Origin: Neoceratodus forsteri
Taxonomy: Eukaryota; Chordata; Ceratodontiformes; Ceratodontidae
Direction of reading: 5' to 3'
Assembly (NCBI GenBank): GCA_016271365.2
Contig: CM057451.1
Coordinates: 495,245,501 to 495,309,500, forward strand
Length of the DNA: 64,000 nt
Part shown: one piece after another, positions 1 to 11,400 of the stretch
Layout: each line of letters starts with the position of its first letter
Position numbering within the stretch: the stretch's first letter is position 1
Program-made: the position numbers and the translations under genes
The notes under the pieces: generated by a model
What the model saw: only the letters and a program-made list of their open reading frames with translations
The model's database searches: none
What the model was told of the DNA's origin: nothing

Positions 1-640
1 TAATGGAACATTCTGTAAAAAAATGCAGTTGGGGGAAGGAGCCACTGTTCAGCTGTGTATGAAATGATATGGTAGAGTGAAACTCTGGGATTCAGTACAA
101 GGCTGTGCTCACTGGCGCATGAAAAATTAGAACGCAGGTTTCTCCCAGCATGCTGTAACTGTAGGGATTACTGCCAATTCTAATCTCTCTTCTTCCTATT
201 TTTGACCTCTTCTGTTTCCAGCCTCACTCCTGGTTCTTTCAGTGCAGCACAGGACTGATCTGTGGCCCACCTGCTCAGTTTTCAGTTGACTATTTTAGTT
301 TAATCATTGCTTGTGACGACTGAGCATGTCTAGTCTTCATGCATGGAACACGCATTGATGAGTTTAGACACATTAATTTGTAACATGATTGCCCCCACTG
401 ATGTCAGTGAAATTAAAGTCATTGCTCACAGGCTGAGACGGATGCAATGTCACCCTGTGAATAGCATCAGCAGCAGCAGTATTGTTATTCACAGTTGTGG
501 TGGTGTTATTCACAGGTGTGGCATCACACCCACAAATAGCAAGGACTTGAGCTTCCTTATTTCTCTAAAACTAAGTAATAAAAACTATAAAACATGGGTG
601 CCTGTGAACAGCAAGGTAGGGATTTTATCTTGTGACACCA
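1..640. other. Unclassified intergenic sequence
   Basis: No recognisable element or coding motif. A 111-aa reading frame at 343-678 has no domain, no low-divergence signature and no splice context. It also runs into an antisense LINE tail, so I treat it as chance. Confidence 0.5.
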
Positions 641-644
641 GGGG

Positions 645-954
645 CATATACAAACATATGAAATTTGCCAGCAGATAAAGGCCTAGAGGTCTATCAAGTC
701 TGCTAGAATGTGCAGCTAGCACCCCTTATTCTGCAGCATATACCACTCAACCTTCAACCTCGTCCCTTATTCTGCCCCATGTTCACTCACTGAAATTACC
801 ACTTTGTTGTTCTCAGACACCCACACATTTTTCTTTATGCCCACCTTTTCAGCCATTCTTTTCCATCACAAGGTCTCATAGGTGTTTATCATCCTGCTCC
901 AAAAGAGTGTATCTCAAAATTTATAGCTTCCAGATATCCTTACTTCAAATAAAA
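645..954 (-). mobile_element. CR1-like LINE 3' fragment (antisense)
   Basis: Starting near 655, the block reads as the reverse complement of the 3' tail of the LINE at 2.3-3.4 kb. Shared words are 'ttgccagcaga', 'aaggcct' and 'ctatcaagtctgct'. It is therefore a second, opposite-strand copy of the same CR1-like family, of which only the 3' untranslated tail remains. The upstream limit near 950 is set by an adjoining SINE and is approximate. Confidence 0.55.
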
Positions 955-1156
955 TAATAGATTTGGAAAAGGGAAATTGTTGAACCAGGAGAGGCACACT
1001 AAGCCTAAGCTTGTTTCCAGGTGCAATCTGGGAACACAAGGAAGTTGTGACTTGCTCAGGGTCACACATTATGCAAGACGGGGCTGATGGGATGCAAAGC
1101 CAGGTCTCCAGGTTTGTAGCTCAGTGCCCTCAACCACTACGCTATACTGCTTCCTA
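955..1156 (-). mobile_element. MIR-like tRNA-derived SINE (antisense)
   Basis: The reverse complement aligns over its whole length with the SINE at 42.0-42.2 kb. It has a tRNA-like head with the reverse complement of GTAGYNTAGTGG near 1140, then a body containing the complement of 'TGTGTGACCCTGAGCAAGT', then a 3' part 'aggcacactaagcctaagcttg'. The head plus the 'GTGTGACC..GGCAAGT' body is the arrangement of MIR/CORE-SINEs. The element would be transcribed by RNA polymerase III and mobilised by a partner LINE. Confidence 0.75.
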
Positions 1157-1850
1157 TATGGAATGACCAATATGGAACTATGTATTATGAAGGCAATACT
1201 ACTGAGAGTTTCCGGTGACATAAGTCAGAGTTTTTTTTTCCCCATGGGTGAGCATGGTGTGAATAATGCTGCTCACCACAGGGAGTAAGTATGCACAAGG
1301 TATTTAGTTTGTTGCAAGATTGTCTGCTTAGAGGCTGTAAAATCCTCACTACATCAACCCTAACACTGAATATCTGTTAATCAGAGCAAACTGTTTCCTA
1401 AATACTATACTTGAGTGAGCTCTTGATGTATGTATGTATGCTAATGTTCCTAGGAATTTATCACAATAGACTGGACAGGTAGATTGTAAGACATGCAACC
1501 ATTCTTATTACTACCTGATAGGTTCAAAACTCAGCTGATGTTCCTATGTACAGTAATTGATTAGACCAACTAATGCTACTTTGTATTCCTAAAAGTACCA
1601 GTGTAGTTACTGCATAAGGTTCAGGAAAAGAAAATGTTGGCTGCCTGGTAAAGTGATTAATGAGTTGACCAGTATACTGCCTTACAAACCATTACCTTTA
1701 CTGCACAAAATAGGGGTGCAATTTACACTGCTTTTTCTAGTACATTGGTGGTGCAGTGATTCTTAATGTCCCTGTCTTGAGTACTATTGAGGTGGAGCAG
1801 TTGTTCCTTTGTTACAGGAAGAAGCATGGGTCCCTGCTGTAAAGACCATC
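1157..1850. other. Unclassified interspersed sequence
   Basis: AT-rich with no coding motif. A short hairpin (GGTGAGCA...TGCTCACC) lies near 1246-1281. Nothing else can be supported. Confidence 0.4.
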
Positions 1851-2160
1851 ACCAATCCCCCTGGGTTCTTCCTTTCAGTAACAGAAGCTAATCCTTCCCA
1901 TTGAGGAAGGTCAAGTAACCACGATGGCTGTAAATCGTATCGTAGCTACCAATCTTGCCATGGTGCTGCCCTCATCTCTCTATTATTAATGTTTTTATCT
2001 TGTATCTTGTTGCATATCATGCTCCCTGGCTAATTGTTCCCTGTTGATTATTGTACGTTCTGGATACTGTGCCTTGTATGCCGGGTTGTGCCTGAAAATA
2101 GGCATTCCTTATTTAGTGCACTTACCTGGTTACCAAAAACAAACAAACAAATAAATAAAT
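1850..2160 (+). mobile_element. Unclassified non-LTR 3' tail (copy 1)
   Basis: Ends in GTGCCTGAAAATAGGCATT, then CCTGGTTACCAAAAA and an (AAAC/AAAT)n tail. The same ending occurs at 10438-10515. Two copies sharing a precise 3' end and an A-rich simple tail indicate a retroposed family (LINE or LINE-mobilised SINE). The 5' limit is not defined. Confidence 0.5.
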
Positions 2161-2318
2161 ACTATCTATATCTTCATTGTATTAGGCTCTGACCCAGTCC
2201 ACCCCAATCCTCAGTAGAAGTTGGATCCTTGGCCTCCACTACAGTCCCAAGCTAATGAAATCTATAAGCGCGCTACCATCCTAGTTATCCCACTGGAGCT
2301 ATATAAAGAGGGCAATTT

Positions 2319-3416
2319 CTACAAGAGGAGTGCCTTCCTACAAAAGTAAGCTGGGGAGCTCTCGAACCCTACAGAGGTTGGTAGTGGGGTACCACAGGGC
2401 CCGGTCCTGGGTCCAATCCTGTTTAATGCATACATATCAGACATCAGGGATGGTATAGGGTGTGAAATGAGTCTCTTCGCGGATGACTCCAAGATGGGAG
2501 CAGTAGTTGAGGGAGAAGAGGGGAGGTTGGCCCTGCAAGGGGACCTGACACCCTGGAAAGCTGGGCTCACACATGGAAATTAAATTTCAATATCACCATG
2601 CAAGGTGTTGCATCTTGGTCGGGAAACCTAAACACAGGTACACCCTGGGGAGGTGCAGGAAGCCTCAACAGGGGAAAAGACCTAGGGTCATGGTGGATAC
2701 ATGTATGAATAACACTGAGCAGTGCAGGAGAGCAGCTAGCAAGGCAAACAGGATGTTGGGATGCATCGCAAGGGGATCACCTCTAGGAGCAAGGAAGTGA
2801 TTCTGCCGCTGTACAATGGACTGGTTAGACCACACCTTGAGTACTGTGTACAGTACTGGAGACCACACTTGAAGAGGGACATACAGCTCCTGGAGAGGGT
2901 ACAGAGGAGGGCAACAAAGATGATACGAGGGCTAGGATTTGACTTACGAGGACAGACTTGAGGAGCTCTGCCTGTTTTCATTGGAGGAGAGGAGAGACAG
3001 GGGGACATGATTGAGGTCTGTGCCCCAAGGGAATAAATAGGGTAAACATGGAGGGGATCTTTAGACTAAAGCAGGGAGGCATCACCAGAGGGCATGGTTT
3101 GAAGTTGGAAGCTGGAAGGGGAGGGGGAAAAGAGGAGGAGGTTTTTCACTGAGAGGGTGGTGGACCCTTGGAATGCTCTGCCTGGTGAGCTGGTTCAGAG
3201 ATCCACAGTGGAGAGCTTTAAGAGAGGGTGGGACAGACACAGAAAGTGGATGTATCAGATGATGGCCTGTCCCGGGGGGGGTGGGGATGGATGATAGGGG
3301 TTTCTGGAGCACAAGGGATGGGAGGGTCTCGGCACCCAACTAAGGATCTAGGTTCGAGCAGACTTGATAGACCATAAGGCCTAATCTGCTGGCAAATAGT
3401 ATGTTAGTATGTTAAT
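2319..3416 (+). mobile_element. CR1-like LINE, 3' half with RT palm
   Basis: Frame fragments on the plus strand give VPQGPVLGPILFN and then LFADDSK. These are RT motifs in which the FADD aspartates form the catalytic pair. The C-terminal LINE signatures [13 protein letters not shown] and RVQRRATKM follow at about 2820-2930. The element ends at about 3400 with GACTTGATAGACC and a TATGTTAG repeat, the short-tandem 3' end expected of CR1-type LINEs. The reading frame is broken by several shifts and stops, so this is a dead 5'-truncated copy. A chance 90-aa frame on the opposite strand is its shadow. Confidence 0.8.
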
Positions 3417-3439
3417 CCCATACTACTTAACCCCAAACC

Positions 3440-3835
3440 CATTTATGTGGTCCTGTCATCCCTTCTATTGCTGCTGTCAGGGGATATTGAGCTAAACAAT
3501 GGCCCTCCTACTGCAAATTTCAGTGTATGCTCCCCTACTGATATGTGCTGGGAGAAAACTTGATGGCTAAAAATAAGACGCATGAATATCAACAGTCCCA
3601 GGCCTAAACTCCATGAATTGGAGGGGTGGACTGACTTGTACATACTTGATGTGATTGCTATATCAGAGACCTGGTTCAAGTCTTATGTGCTCCCCCATGA
3701 GGTGGAGCTCCTTGGGTTTACTACCTTTAGACAGGACAGGCACCCCCAAAAGGTGGAGTGGTTCTTGTATATGTCAGGGCTACTCTACTGGCCTCACTGG
3801 TATCTATGCCTGTTCTTGCTAACTCTGAATGTGTA
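3440..3835 (+). mobile_element. Plus-strand LINE 'A', endonuclease part 1
   Basis: Around 3580-3790 the translation contains DVIAISETWFK and GFTTFRQDR. These are apurinic-endonuclease motifs of CR1/L2-type LINE ORF2; the Glu of SETW is a metal ligand. After one frameshift it continues VRATLLASLVSMPVL up to SECV at 3833. There it stops abruptly against the antisense L2-like element. The continuation VKLPPPKVTSVAI resumes at 6952, so the coding sequence was split by an insertion. Confidence 0.75.
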
Positions 3836-6800
3836 AGTGAGTAAGTAACATTTTATTTATATATTGCGCCCAATCCCAGGGGCTCTGGGCACCTTACAGT
3901 TAGTAAATACAGAGCTAAAAGGCAACAAACAAGACATACATACATAATAAATTAATAAGTAAATCAGTACAGTGTATTCCACATTTCAGTTATATGCACA
4001 AAAGTGACATGTCCCATTCCCAATTCTATGTACTTAATGATAAAACATTTGCTTGTATGCACACCAAATTTCAGTTATATGCACACTTTTTCCTCCAGAC
4101 AGGGGCTCCACGGATGTTAATACTATCAATCGCACCTGCTAAACAGGTGCTAACTTCCTGCTAGTGGTTAAATACATAAAAGTTTTAGTCAGTTTCAATC
4201 TGTCTGTTTGTCAGAGCAAGCAGTCATGGAGAAAACAAATAGCTTTAATAGCTCAGAGTGTGCAGCATTTAATGAATTGGTATATTTTTAATGAGCCTGA
4301 TACATTCAATAAAGGTAAAAGAGAGTAGTATGTAAGAAGGTGTGTTTTATAGAGGGATTGCATTGATTTCAATACAATTTCGGTTGTATGCCATTTCGGA
4401 TGTATGCACAAAAATATGATGTCCCAAGCATGTGCATGCATCAGGAATTAATTGTACTATTAAAATCAGCAAAAACTTTCTGAGAACACTTTCCTAAAAA
4501 GGTAGGTCTTCAGGCCCCTTTTAAATGCCTCCACTGATGGGGCCTCCCTTTTGGAAGTGAGTTCCAGAGGGCTGGCCTGGCAACCTCAAAGGAGCAATCT
4601 CCCAAGGTTTTCAGCCTAATCCTTGGAACCACTAGGAGGCCCTCTGTGGAGGAGCAGAGGGAACGTACCAGGACGGCAGGAGTAAGGAGGTCAGACAGGT
4701 AACCAGGGCCTGAGTTGTATAGGGACTTATAGGTGAGCAAGCCCACCTTGAATATGATCCTCCACCTGAGAGGCAACCAGTGCAGATCTCACAGGACCAA
4801 GGTTACATGACAGGACCTGGTCAGTCCCATCAGCAACCTGGCTGCTGCTTTCTGCACCAGCTGCAGTTGGCAGAGGTTCACTCCGCTAACCCTGAAGTAT
4901 AGAGCATTACAGTATTCCAGCCTGGATGTCACAAAGGCACGTACCAGTGAAGGCAGGTCTTCTGGCAGAATCAAAAGTTTAATTGTGGAGGCGTTCCTTA
5001 AGTGGTAGAAGCCACTTTGGACCACAGATGACTCCTGGGCATCAAATGTCAGTCTGTCATCAAGGACGACACTCAGAGTTTTCACCTTGGTGAATGCCAT
5101 CAATGGGGTAGATCCCAGGACCAAACCTGTTACCACTCCGAAGGCACCCCATCATGCCAGTGACCAGCCTTAATCACCAGCACCTCCATCTTGTCAGGGT
5201 TCAGCCTTAGCCAGTTAGAGGACATCCAGTCCTGAATTTCAGCCAGACATTTATTTAGCACTTTGATGGCACCATCTGTTCCAGGGGCAAATGCCATATA
5301 CAGCTAGGTATCGTATGCATAGCAGTGGATGTTCAGACTGTATTGTCTAATGAGCTCACCCAGGGGCAGCATGTACACTGTGAAGAGCATCAGTGAAACG
5401 ATCAAGCCTTGAGGAACCCTACAAAGGGGCATCGAGGAGGAGGAGGAGGAGAAGAAATTCCCCATCACCACTTGTTGCCTCCTGTCAGAGAGAAAGGACT
5501 CAAGCCATTGCATGACAGTTCTGGTGAGTCCACCATACATTCTGAGCTGATCCAAAAGCAAAATGTTGTCCATGGTGTCAAATGCTGATGAGAGATCAAG
5601 AAGGATGAGAATTGACTGCTCTATTTTATTCCTCGCCCTGAGGAGGTAATATTGCACCCAAACCAGCACCGTTTCTATGTTATGTCTAGTCCTAACACTA
5701 GACTGGAATGGCTCATTGATGTCAGACGCTGTGAGGTGTGCCTCGAGCTGCAGAGCCACCACTTTCTCAACAACTTTCCTTAGGAATGGGAGGATGGAGA
5801 TAGGTCTATAATTCACCAGGACATCAGGGTTGAGAGATGGTTTCTTCAGAAGTAACCTCACTAACACCTCCTTCAAGGTGTCAGGAAAGAGCCCCTCTGA
5901 GAGTGAGCACCATACTATCCTGGTGAACACTGGCTTAATGGTCTCAGCACATCCCACCATGAAATGAGTCAGGCCATGATCCAGTTCACAAGAGGTGATC
6001 CACAGCTTCAAAATCACCCCTACAACCTCAGCCACCTCCACTGTCCGAAACTGCCCCCAAACAATAGAAGAGCTCCTGCTCCAACCAGGCTGACCACTGC
6101 AGGACTGGTCTTGTTCCACTGGGGAGATCCTGGCCCAAATAGAGGACATCCTGTCTGAGAAGAACAGAGCAAACTCTTCGCACAGTGTGACTGAAAAGTC
6201 CTTTTCGGCTGTAGACAGACTGGGTGCAATAGTCTTTTCACAGTCCAAAATAGCTGAGGTGGTCTGTTCCTCCCAGCAGCAATCTCCCTGGACAGGAACT
6301 CTACCATCTTATGGTTGATTACCCTTGGTAGTCATTATAGTGATTTTTCAAGGCCAGTCTGTCCTCCACGGACCGGGACCTCCGCCAATAATGCTCCAAC
6401 TTCCGATCATTAGTCTTCATCTCCTTGAGAGACCCATCAAACCATGGGGGTCTCAAGCAAGAAGACCTGGGTTGTATATGAACTGGTGCAATGGCATTGA
6501 GCGCCTTGGAAATGGCCCCGTTATAGAATGCTACCACCTTGTCCGTGCCAATTCCACATGCAGCACTCATGCTAGAAAAGTCTACTGCTGCCAAAAGTCC
6601 CTCTAGGGACAGTCCCCTTAAAGAGCAGTAGCTGACCATCTCAACAGGGGTGGGACAATCAGAGGGAGCCACAAATGAGAACTCCACCATGCAATGATCG
6701 TGCCAAGAGACCCGATCAGTCCTGAGGTCAGTGGCCTCAAGCCCCAGTAAGAATACCAAGTCCAAGGTGTGGCCTTGTTGATTGATCTCTGGGGCAACAA

Positions 6801-6951
6801 CTTGTGCCAGGCCCAGAGATGTCATTATATGGAAGAGGTAATTTCCAAAGTGTGAGGATTCATCATCGATTCAGGCATTTGAAGTCTCCCAGAATCAGCC
6901 ATCTAGGCAAACCCAACACCTTGTCTGTGATGAAGTCCACTACCTACTGTG
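3836..6951 (-). mobile_element. L2-like LINE, antisense, nested in LINE 'A'
   Basis: On the minus strand the order is as follows. Endonuclease C-terminal motifs (LILGDFK, GHTLDLVF, SWHDHCMV) lie at 6950-6330. RT (VNYRPISILPF, LLDLSSAFDTMD, RVPQGLIVSLMLF, IHCYAYDT) lies at 6248-5304. Thumb and C-terminal motifs (RAFVTSRLEYCNALY, ARPALWNSLP) lie at 5136-4510. The 3' end near 3840-3900 reads, in sense, '..GGGCGCAATATATAAATAAAATGTTAC', the typical L2 tail. The catalytic YADD is mutated to YAYD and the frame is broken in several places, so it is inactive. An unrelated block sits at about 3985-4480. Confidence 0.85.
3985..4480. mobile_element. Insert with degenerate 'TTTCRGTTRTATGCACA' repeats
   Basis: This block interrupts the 3' untranslated region of the L2-like element. 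It contains at least four related words (TTTCAGTTATATGCACA, TTTCAGTTATATGCACAC, TTTCGGTTGTATGCC, TTTCGGATGTATGCACA). Two are followed by 'AAAnnTGAnaTGTCCCA'. Repeats of this kind near both ends would fit a non-autonomous DNA transposon, perhaps pogo/Tigger-like. I could not define clean terminal inverted repeats or a target duplication. Confidence 0.4.
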
Positions 6952-7160
6952 AAGCTATTATAGTAAAGTTGCCTCCCCCCAAAGTTACATCAGTGGCAAT
7001 TCGTGTCCTTACTAAGGTGCTCATTGATCTACCCCTTGGGGAATTAATACTCCTTGGAGACTTTAATATTAACCAGATCCCAGAGCTAGGAGGGGTATGA
7101 AGGCAACCTTGGTTGAAGCCAAATTTATCCAGATTATTCTGTAACCCACCTGTCACAACC
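6952..7160 (+). mobile_element. Plus-strand LINE 'A', endonuclease part 2
   Basis: Continues the frame broken at 3835: VKLPPPKVTSVAI, then LPLGELILLGDFNIN. The LGDFN motif is the conserved endonuclease block containing catalytic Asp and Asn. It breaks again near 7160 at the 3' tail of an antisense CR1 and resumes at about 7680. Confidence 0.75.
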
Positions 7161-7680
7161 ATAGATACATAGATGCTGTCGGCAGATAAGGACTGCTAGA
7201 CCCATCCAGTCTGCCCATTTAAGCTGCCTAATGAAGCGTCCAGTGACCCTATCTGGTCATTGGCTTTAGCTTTTTCTTCCTATCTCTATTATTCCTTTGT
7301 TTCTGTCCCATGCATGTTTGAAGCCTGCCACTGTACGGGCTGCCACCACCTCCTGGGGCAAGCTATTCCATGCAACCACTACCCTTTCAATAAAAAAGAA
7401 CTTCCTGACATTTCCCCTTATGTGGCCACCCCTCAATCTCATGTCGAGGCCTCCTGTCCTAGCACTACTATTAATCTGGTATATGTGGTCCCCTTTTCAC
7501 CTTGTTGATGTCCTTGAGGAACTTGGATGTTTCTGTCATGTCACCTCTCTCCCTCCTTTGTTCCAGTGTGTACAAACTGAGGTCTGTCACTCTCTCCTTG
7601 TAAGGCTTGTGATGTAATCCCTTCACCATTTTGGTTACCCTCCTCTGCGCCATAAAGTTGGTAAACATACTCTCTTTGAC
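7161..7680 (-). mobile_element. CR1 3' fragment (antisense) nested in LINE 'A'
   Basis: Begins at 7161 with the antisense CR1 tail (ATAGATACATAGATGCTGTCGGCAG, then 'ATAAGGACTGC' and 'CCAGTCTGCCCATTT'). It extends to a minus-strand coding piece with QRRVTKMVKGLHHKPYKERV and YTLEQRRERGDM (7668-7471). It belongs to the same family as the copies at 18.7, 48.1, 49.7 and 54.1 kb. It is 5'-truncated and was inserted after LINE 'A'. Confidence 0.8.
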
Positions 7681-8795
7681 TGCGTTCTAGTATCATAACC
7701 AGACAGAATCAGAGCTGCTGGTGTCTTCATTGACTCACTTAGTGACTATGCTCCAGTTTTCTGTATTTGGAAAAATATTCTCCCAAACCCCCTCCTAGGG
7801 TTTTGTTTGGGCAAGGGATGTCTCCAGATTTACCATAGACTCCTTCCTCTCCTCATTATTTGAAATGCATTGGTCCATCATCAAGGAACGCCCCAGCATA
7901 GACTCTACGCATGATTTCTTTATAAATAGCTTCCTCTCAGCAGCTAATAACATGCCCCTCTTAGGCAACTCAGAATAAAATGGCAACACTCAAAATGGAT
8001 GAGTGAGGGGCTAAGGAAGCTCATGAAACAGAGACAGGGCATGGGAGCACGTTAAAACCACTGGTCTCAAGGCTGATTGACAATGCTACAGGGAACTGAG
8101 AAATGCTTGTAAAAATACCTTAAAGCAGCAAAAAGTACCTTAGAACCCTTCAAGATCAGAGCTTCTGAGACCTTAACAAGTTCTGGGTGCAGATGAATGC
8201 CCCCCTAAAGGGGGCGGGTCCAAGCTCTTCTGGGAGTGATGCTGTGGCAGAGGGGCAGCATTACTGTGACCCACTAGCTTTGGCCAATGCATTCAAAGCC
8301 TTTTTTCACTGACCTGAACAGATTCAAGAACCAATCAACAGGATTCCTGCAGTACCCCTTGGCTGTACCAGTCCCGATGAGCATAGTCCCTGTATTCCAC
8401 TTTAGACTAGTAATTCACAAAGCAGTGTTCAGACTGCTAAAGCAACTCAAAGTTGAAGGCTCAGCTGGGTATGATAAGCTAGAATCAAAACTACTGAAGT
8501 TGGCTTCCCCTGTAATTGCCTCCCCACTTGTAATGCTTTTTAATAGATTCTTCTTTGAAGGGAAAATCCCCTCAAGATGGAAAGCTGCCCTGGTGGCACT
8601 AGTACATAAGGGTGGCTCTAAAGAACCAGTTGAAAGCTACCACCTTATCTCACTCCTCTGCTCTCTGGACATAGTCCAGGAGAGATTAGTATACAATCAG
8701 ATTCAAGACTGTGCTGAACAGAAAGGTCTACTAATTGATCGACAGCATGGGTTTAGAAAGAATTGGATTTTTGATCAGGAGCTAGGATTATTTAT
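7681..8795 (+). mobile_element. Plus-strand LINE 'A', endonuclease end and RT start
   Basis: Resumes with RAAGVFIDSLSDYAPVFCIW near 7705-7770, the SDH endonuclease motif with His changed to Tyr. After a degraded linker the RT start is readable at 8430-8790: EGSAGYDKLESKLLKLA, GKIPSRWKAALVALVHKGG, then SYHLISLLCSLD and RQHGFRKN. The element stops near 8790, before the catalytic FADD block, so it is 3'-truncated by later rearrangement or insertion. Confidence 0.75.
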
Positions 8796-8799
8796 ATAT

Positions 8800-9055
8800 T
8801 TCACAATAATAATAGGTTGTTTATCCTGGCTAGCCCAATTAAGATATAAGGTCTCATGTTCAGAGAAGGGTGTGGGGGTCCACTTATAATCAGCTTTGCA
8901 GCTGGCAGTAGGAACACAGGGAAGTCAAGTGGTGTGCCCAAGGTCAAAAGTGAAGCAAGTATGGGGTTGTTAAAACTACAGCATCTCCAGACTCGTAGCT
9001 CTTTTCCTGAATGTATAGACTGCATGTTCTTCCTTTTGCAGCATTAGTAGAGACT
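8800..9055 (-). mobile_element. Diverged MIR-like SINE (antisense)
   Basis: Contains GGAACACAGGGAAGTCAAG, TGCCCAAGGTCAAAAGTGAAGC and CTCCAGACTCGTAGCTC in the same order as the antisense SINE at 0.96-1.16 kb, but much more diverged. The boundaries are approximate. Confidence 0.5.
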
Positions 9056-9099
9056 TTAGCACTTCTCTCATCTAATTCTCAGTGTTCAACATGCAGTAT

Positions 9100-9706
9100 C
9101 TTACACAGCTAATAGTAGTCCTGTATAGGCCACTGATTTGTCTTCACCTGGAATACTGTGTGCAGTTTTGGAGACTACATTAAAAAAAGATAGAAAATGA
9201 GTGGAGGAAGTACAGGGGAAGGTAACCAAAGTTATCCAGGGATAGTAGAAAAAGACTTAATAAGGAGAGGTAGGTAGGTCTAAACAAGTACACGCTCGAG
9301 ATGAGAATGGAGAGAGGGGACATGACTGGGACATACAAATACCTCCACGGGATAAAAAAGTGAACAGCAGGGAATCGTTCAAGCTGAAGTGGAACAAAAG
9401 TACTAGGGGTAACATCATAAAGCTGACGGGGCAAATTTAAGAGACTAGGAGATATCTTTTCATGCAAACTATGGTTGAAGGGTAGAATAACCAACCAAAA
9501 GAGGTGGTGTGTGTGAGTTCAGTGGGGAGATTCAAACATGGGTGAGACAAATGCAATGGCTTGGTAAAGGTTTTAAAAATGGAGGGGGGGGAGAGGGAGA
9601 GTGAAGAGCCACTATGATTTCACATTTCACATCAGATAGTAAAATGCGGTCAACATGATGGGCCAACCAGCCTTTTTCTACTGACAAATACTGTGTTTCT
9701 ATGTAC
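9100..9706 (+). mobile_element. CR1-like LINE 3' fragment
   Basis: Starts with a diverged C-terminal LINE block (RPLICLHLEYCVQFWRL at about 9125-9180). It passes through the region equivalent to 'RERGDMTGTYKYL' and ends at about 9705 with 'CTGTGTTTCTATGTACC', a CR1-type end. It is degraded and noncoding. Confidence 0.7.
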
Positions 9707-9754
9707 CATGTGTGTGATGTGAGCCTAAAATATTTATGAACTATATCTGACCAG

Positions 9755-9820
9755 GAGAGCACACCAAGTCAAACAAGAGCATGTTCCCAGGTGCATCTTG
9801 GGGAAGGATGTATGATCAAT
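9755..9820 (-). mobile_element. SINE 3'-tail remnant (antisense)
   Basis: GGAGAGCACACCAAGTCAAACAAG followed by CATGTTCCCAGGTGCATC matches the reverse complement of the 3' part of the MIR-like SINE (42.15-42.19 kb). Only about 60 bases are recognisable. Confidence 0.45.
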
Positions 9821-10437
9821 AATGTAGACAAAAAGTACTCTCAGTTACATCATTGCATACAAATATGAACATGACTGTTCAAAATAAGTGCCCAATCCAC
9901 AAAGACAGCTTGAGATATACACCAAAAGTGTGTATCTTGGCTACACCGAGTACTGCACTACTCACAGTATTCACAACCCCTAGCCTCCCCACTACGCACG
10001 TGGAGAGGGACACGGGGGGGCCGAGGACATGTTATGGGGCAGAACAGGGCCAGACAGTGGACATCCAAATGCAGCAGGGTATTGTGGGATATAGAAGCCC
10101 TCCAAGGACTGCTATAGCCCCTTCTTAAAGAACTTTTGTTTCTTTTGAGACCCCAGCCCTCCATGCCAGCTTGTAGAGTTGTGGGGCATGTGGTGTCAAG
10201 GCACAATGGGGCCCTGAATGGTACACGGAGGGCCATGTGGGGGTACTTGCTCAGACAGCAAATAGCCATTACTGCTTCCCCACTTTGTGGGGTGCCACTG
10301 TCCTCTGAGTCCCCCTCCTCTGCACACAAACACTGCTGAGTTTCATGTGGTTGTGTGTCCCCACCTTCAAGTCTGCTCTGATTTGACTGCCCATGTAGTC
10401 TAGTGCTTCATTTTGTATGTCTTAAACTGTCTTCTCC
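9821..10437. other. Unclassified sequence, relatively GC-rich
   Basis: Frames of 91, 123 and 67 aa overlap here on both strands, and none has a recognised motif. The 123-aa minus-strand frame (10329-9958) begins acidic (EEGDSEDSG), but nothing supports its expression. Confidence 0.35.
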
Positions 10438-10515
10438 CGGGTCGTGCCTGAAAATAGGCATTGCTATGCCTAGTGCACTCACCCGGTTACCAAAAGCAAA
10501 TAAAAATAAATAAAT
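10438..10515 (+). mobile_element. Unclassified non-LTR 3' tail (copy 2)
   Basis: Shares GTGCCTGAAAATAGGCATT, 'CTAGTGCACT', 'CGGTTACCAAAA' and an AAAT-rich tail with 2088-2160. It is a second member of the same retroposed family. Confidence 0.55.
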
Positions 10516-10519
10516 AGTG

Positions 10520-11140
10520 CAGCAGGTCAGAGCAGGCCTCTGTTGGGGGGGGGGGTTACTCTGTGGGATGTACTCAGAGGTATCTGCACATATAAAGGGG
10601 GACCTCTGTACACTCGCAGCCTCCCTATGCACATTGAGTTGGATAATAAATGGGACAAAACTTGGATTAACGCTAAATAAAAATACTTAATTTTTTTGAG
10701 CCCTCATTGTAACACAGTCTAATTTTGGACAAATGATAATTCATTGTAATGAATGATTTCATTTTAATTCACTGCAGTGATTTATGGCTTCAATCTACAG
10801 TGCAATTAACACTCACAGTCATGGAATAATTAATGTTTTTCTGGAAGGGTGTTGAGAAGGCAGAAGGGCATCAGGAGAACAAATTTCATGCAGGATCAGA
10901 AGTGAAAAAGGCCTTTCTCTATTTATTTTACATGACCAAGCTGTGTAGGGGTCCAGGGTCAGACTAGCATGCTTTATCTGAGAAGCAGGTTAAGGAAAGT
11001 GTTCCTTCCCTTGTACTAGACCTTGATTACTAAAAAGAAGCTTGTTCCCCTACTCTGCAATTCAAACTCACAATTTATTAGTTGGAAACATGTTGCAAGG
11101 TGCATCAGCAGCCTAGAGAACAATAGCCCCAAAGCAATGT
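10520..11140. other. Unclassified AT-rich sequence
   Basis: A G9 run lies at about 10545. I can support no coding sequence, recognisable repeat family or inverted repeat here. Confidence 0.35.
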
Positions 11141-11154
11141 TGCATCCAAACCTG

Positions 11155-11400
11155 GATCTTCTTCCTGTACAAGGCCTTGGTTAGATTGCATGTGGAATAT
11201 TGCACCCAGTTCTGGCCACCGCAGTACAGAAATGGCACTGGAGAGAAGAGGGTTAAGTTTTCAGAGCTGCAAGAAGAAGTGGTTGGACATATGCAAATTA
11301 TTTGGCATTGAGAAGAGAATGCTGAGGAGACATGATCATGGAGTTCTAAATACTAAACGGTTAGACAGAAGTGAGTATGCTAAGGAACACAACAGAATTT
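11155..11400 (+). mobile_element. Degraded CR1-like LINE C-terminal fragment
   Basis: The plus strand translates approximately to LFLYKALVRLHVEYCTQFW near 11160-11220. This is the conserved LINE '[18 protein letters not shown]' block. The rest has decayed and no 3' end is visible. Confidence 0.55.

Noticed and set aside
343..678. 111-aa plus-strand ORF
   Set aside because: No motif, and it overlaps an antisense LINE tail at its 3' side.
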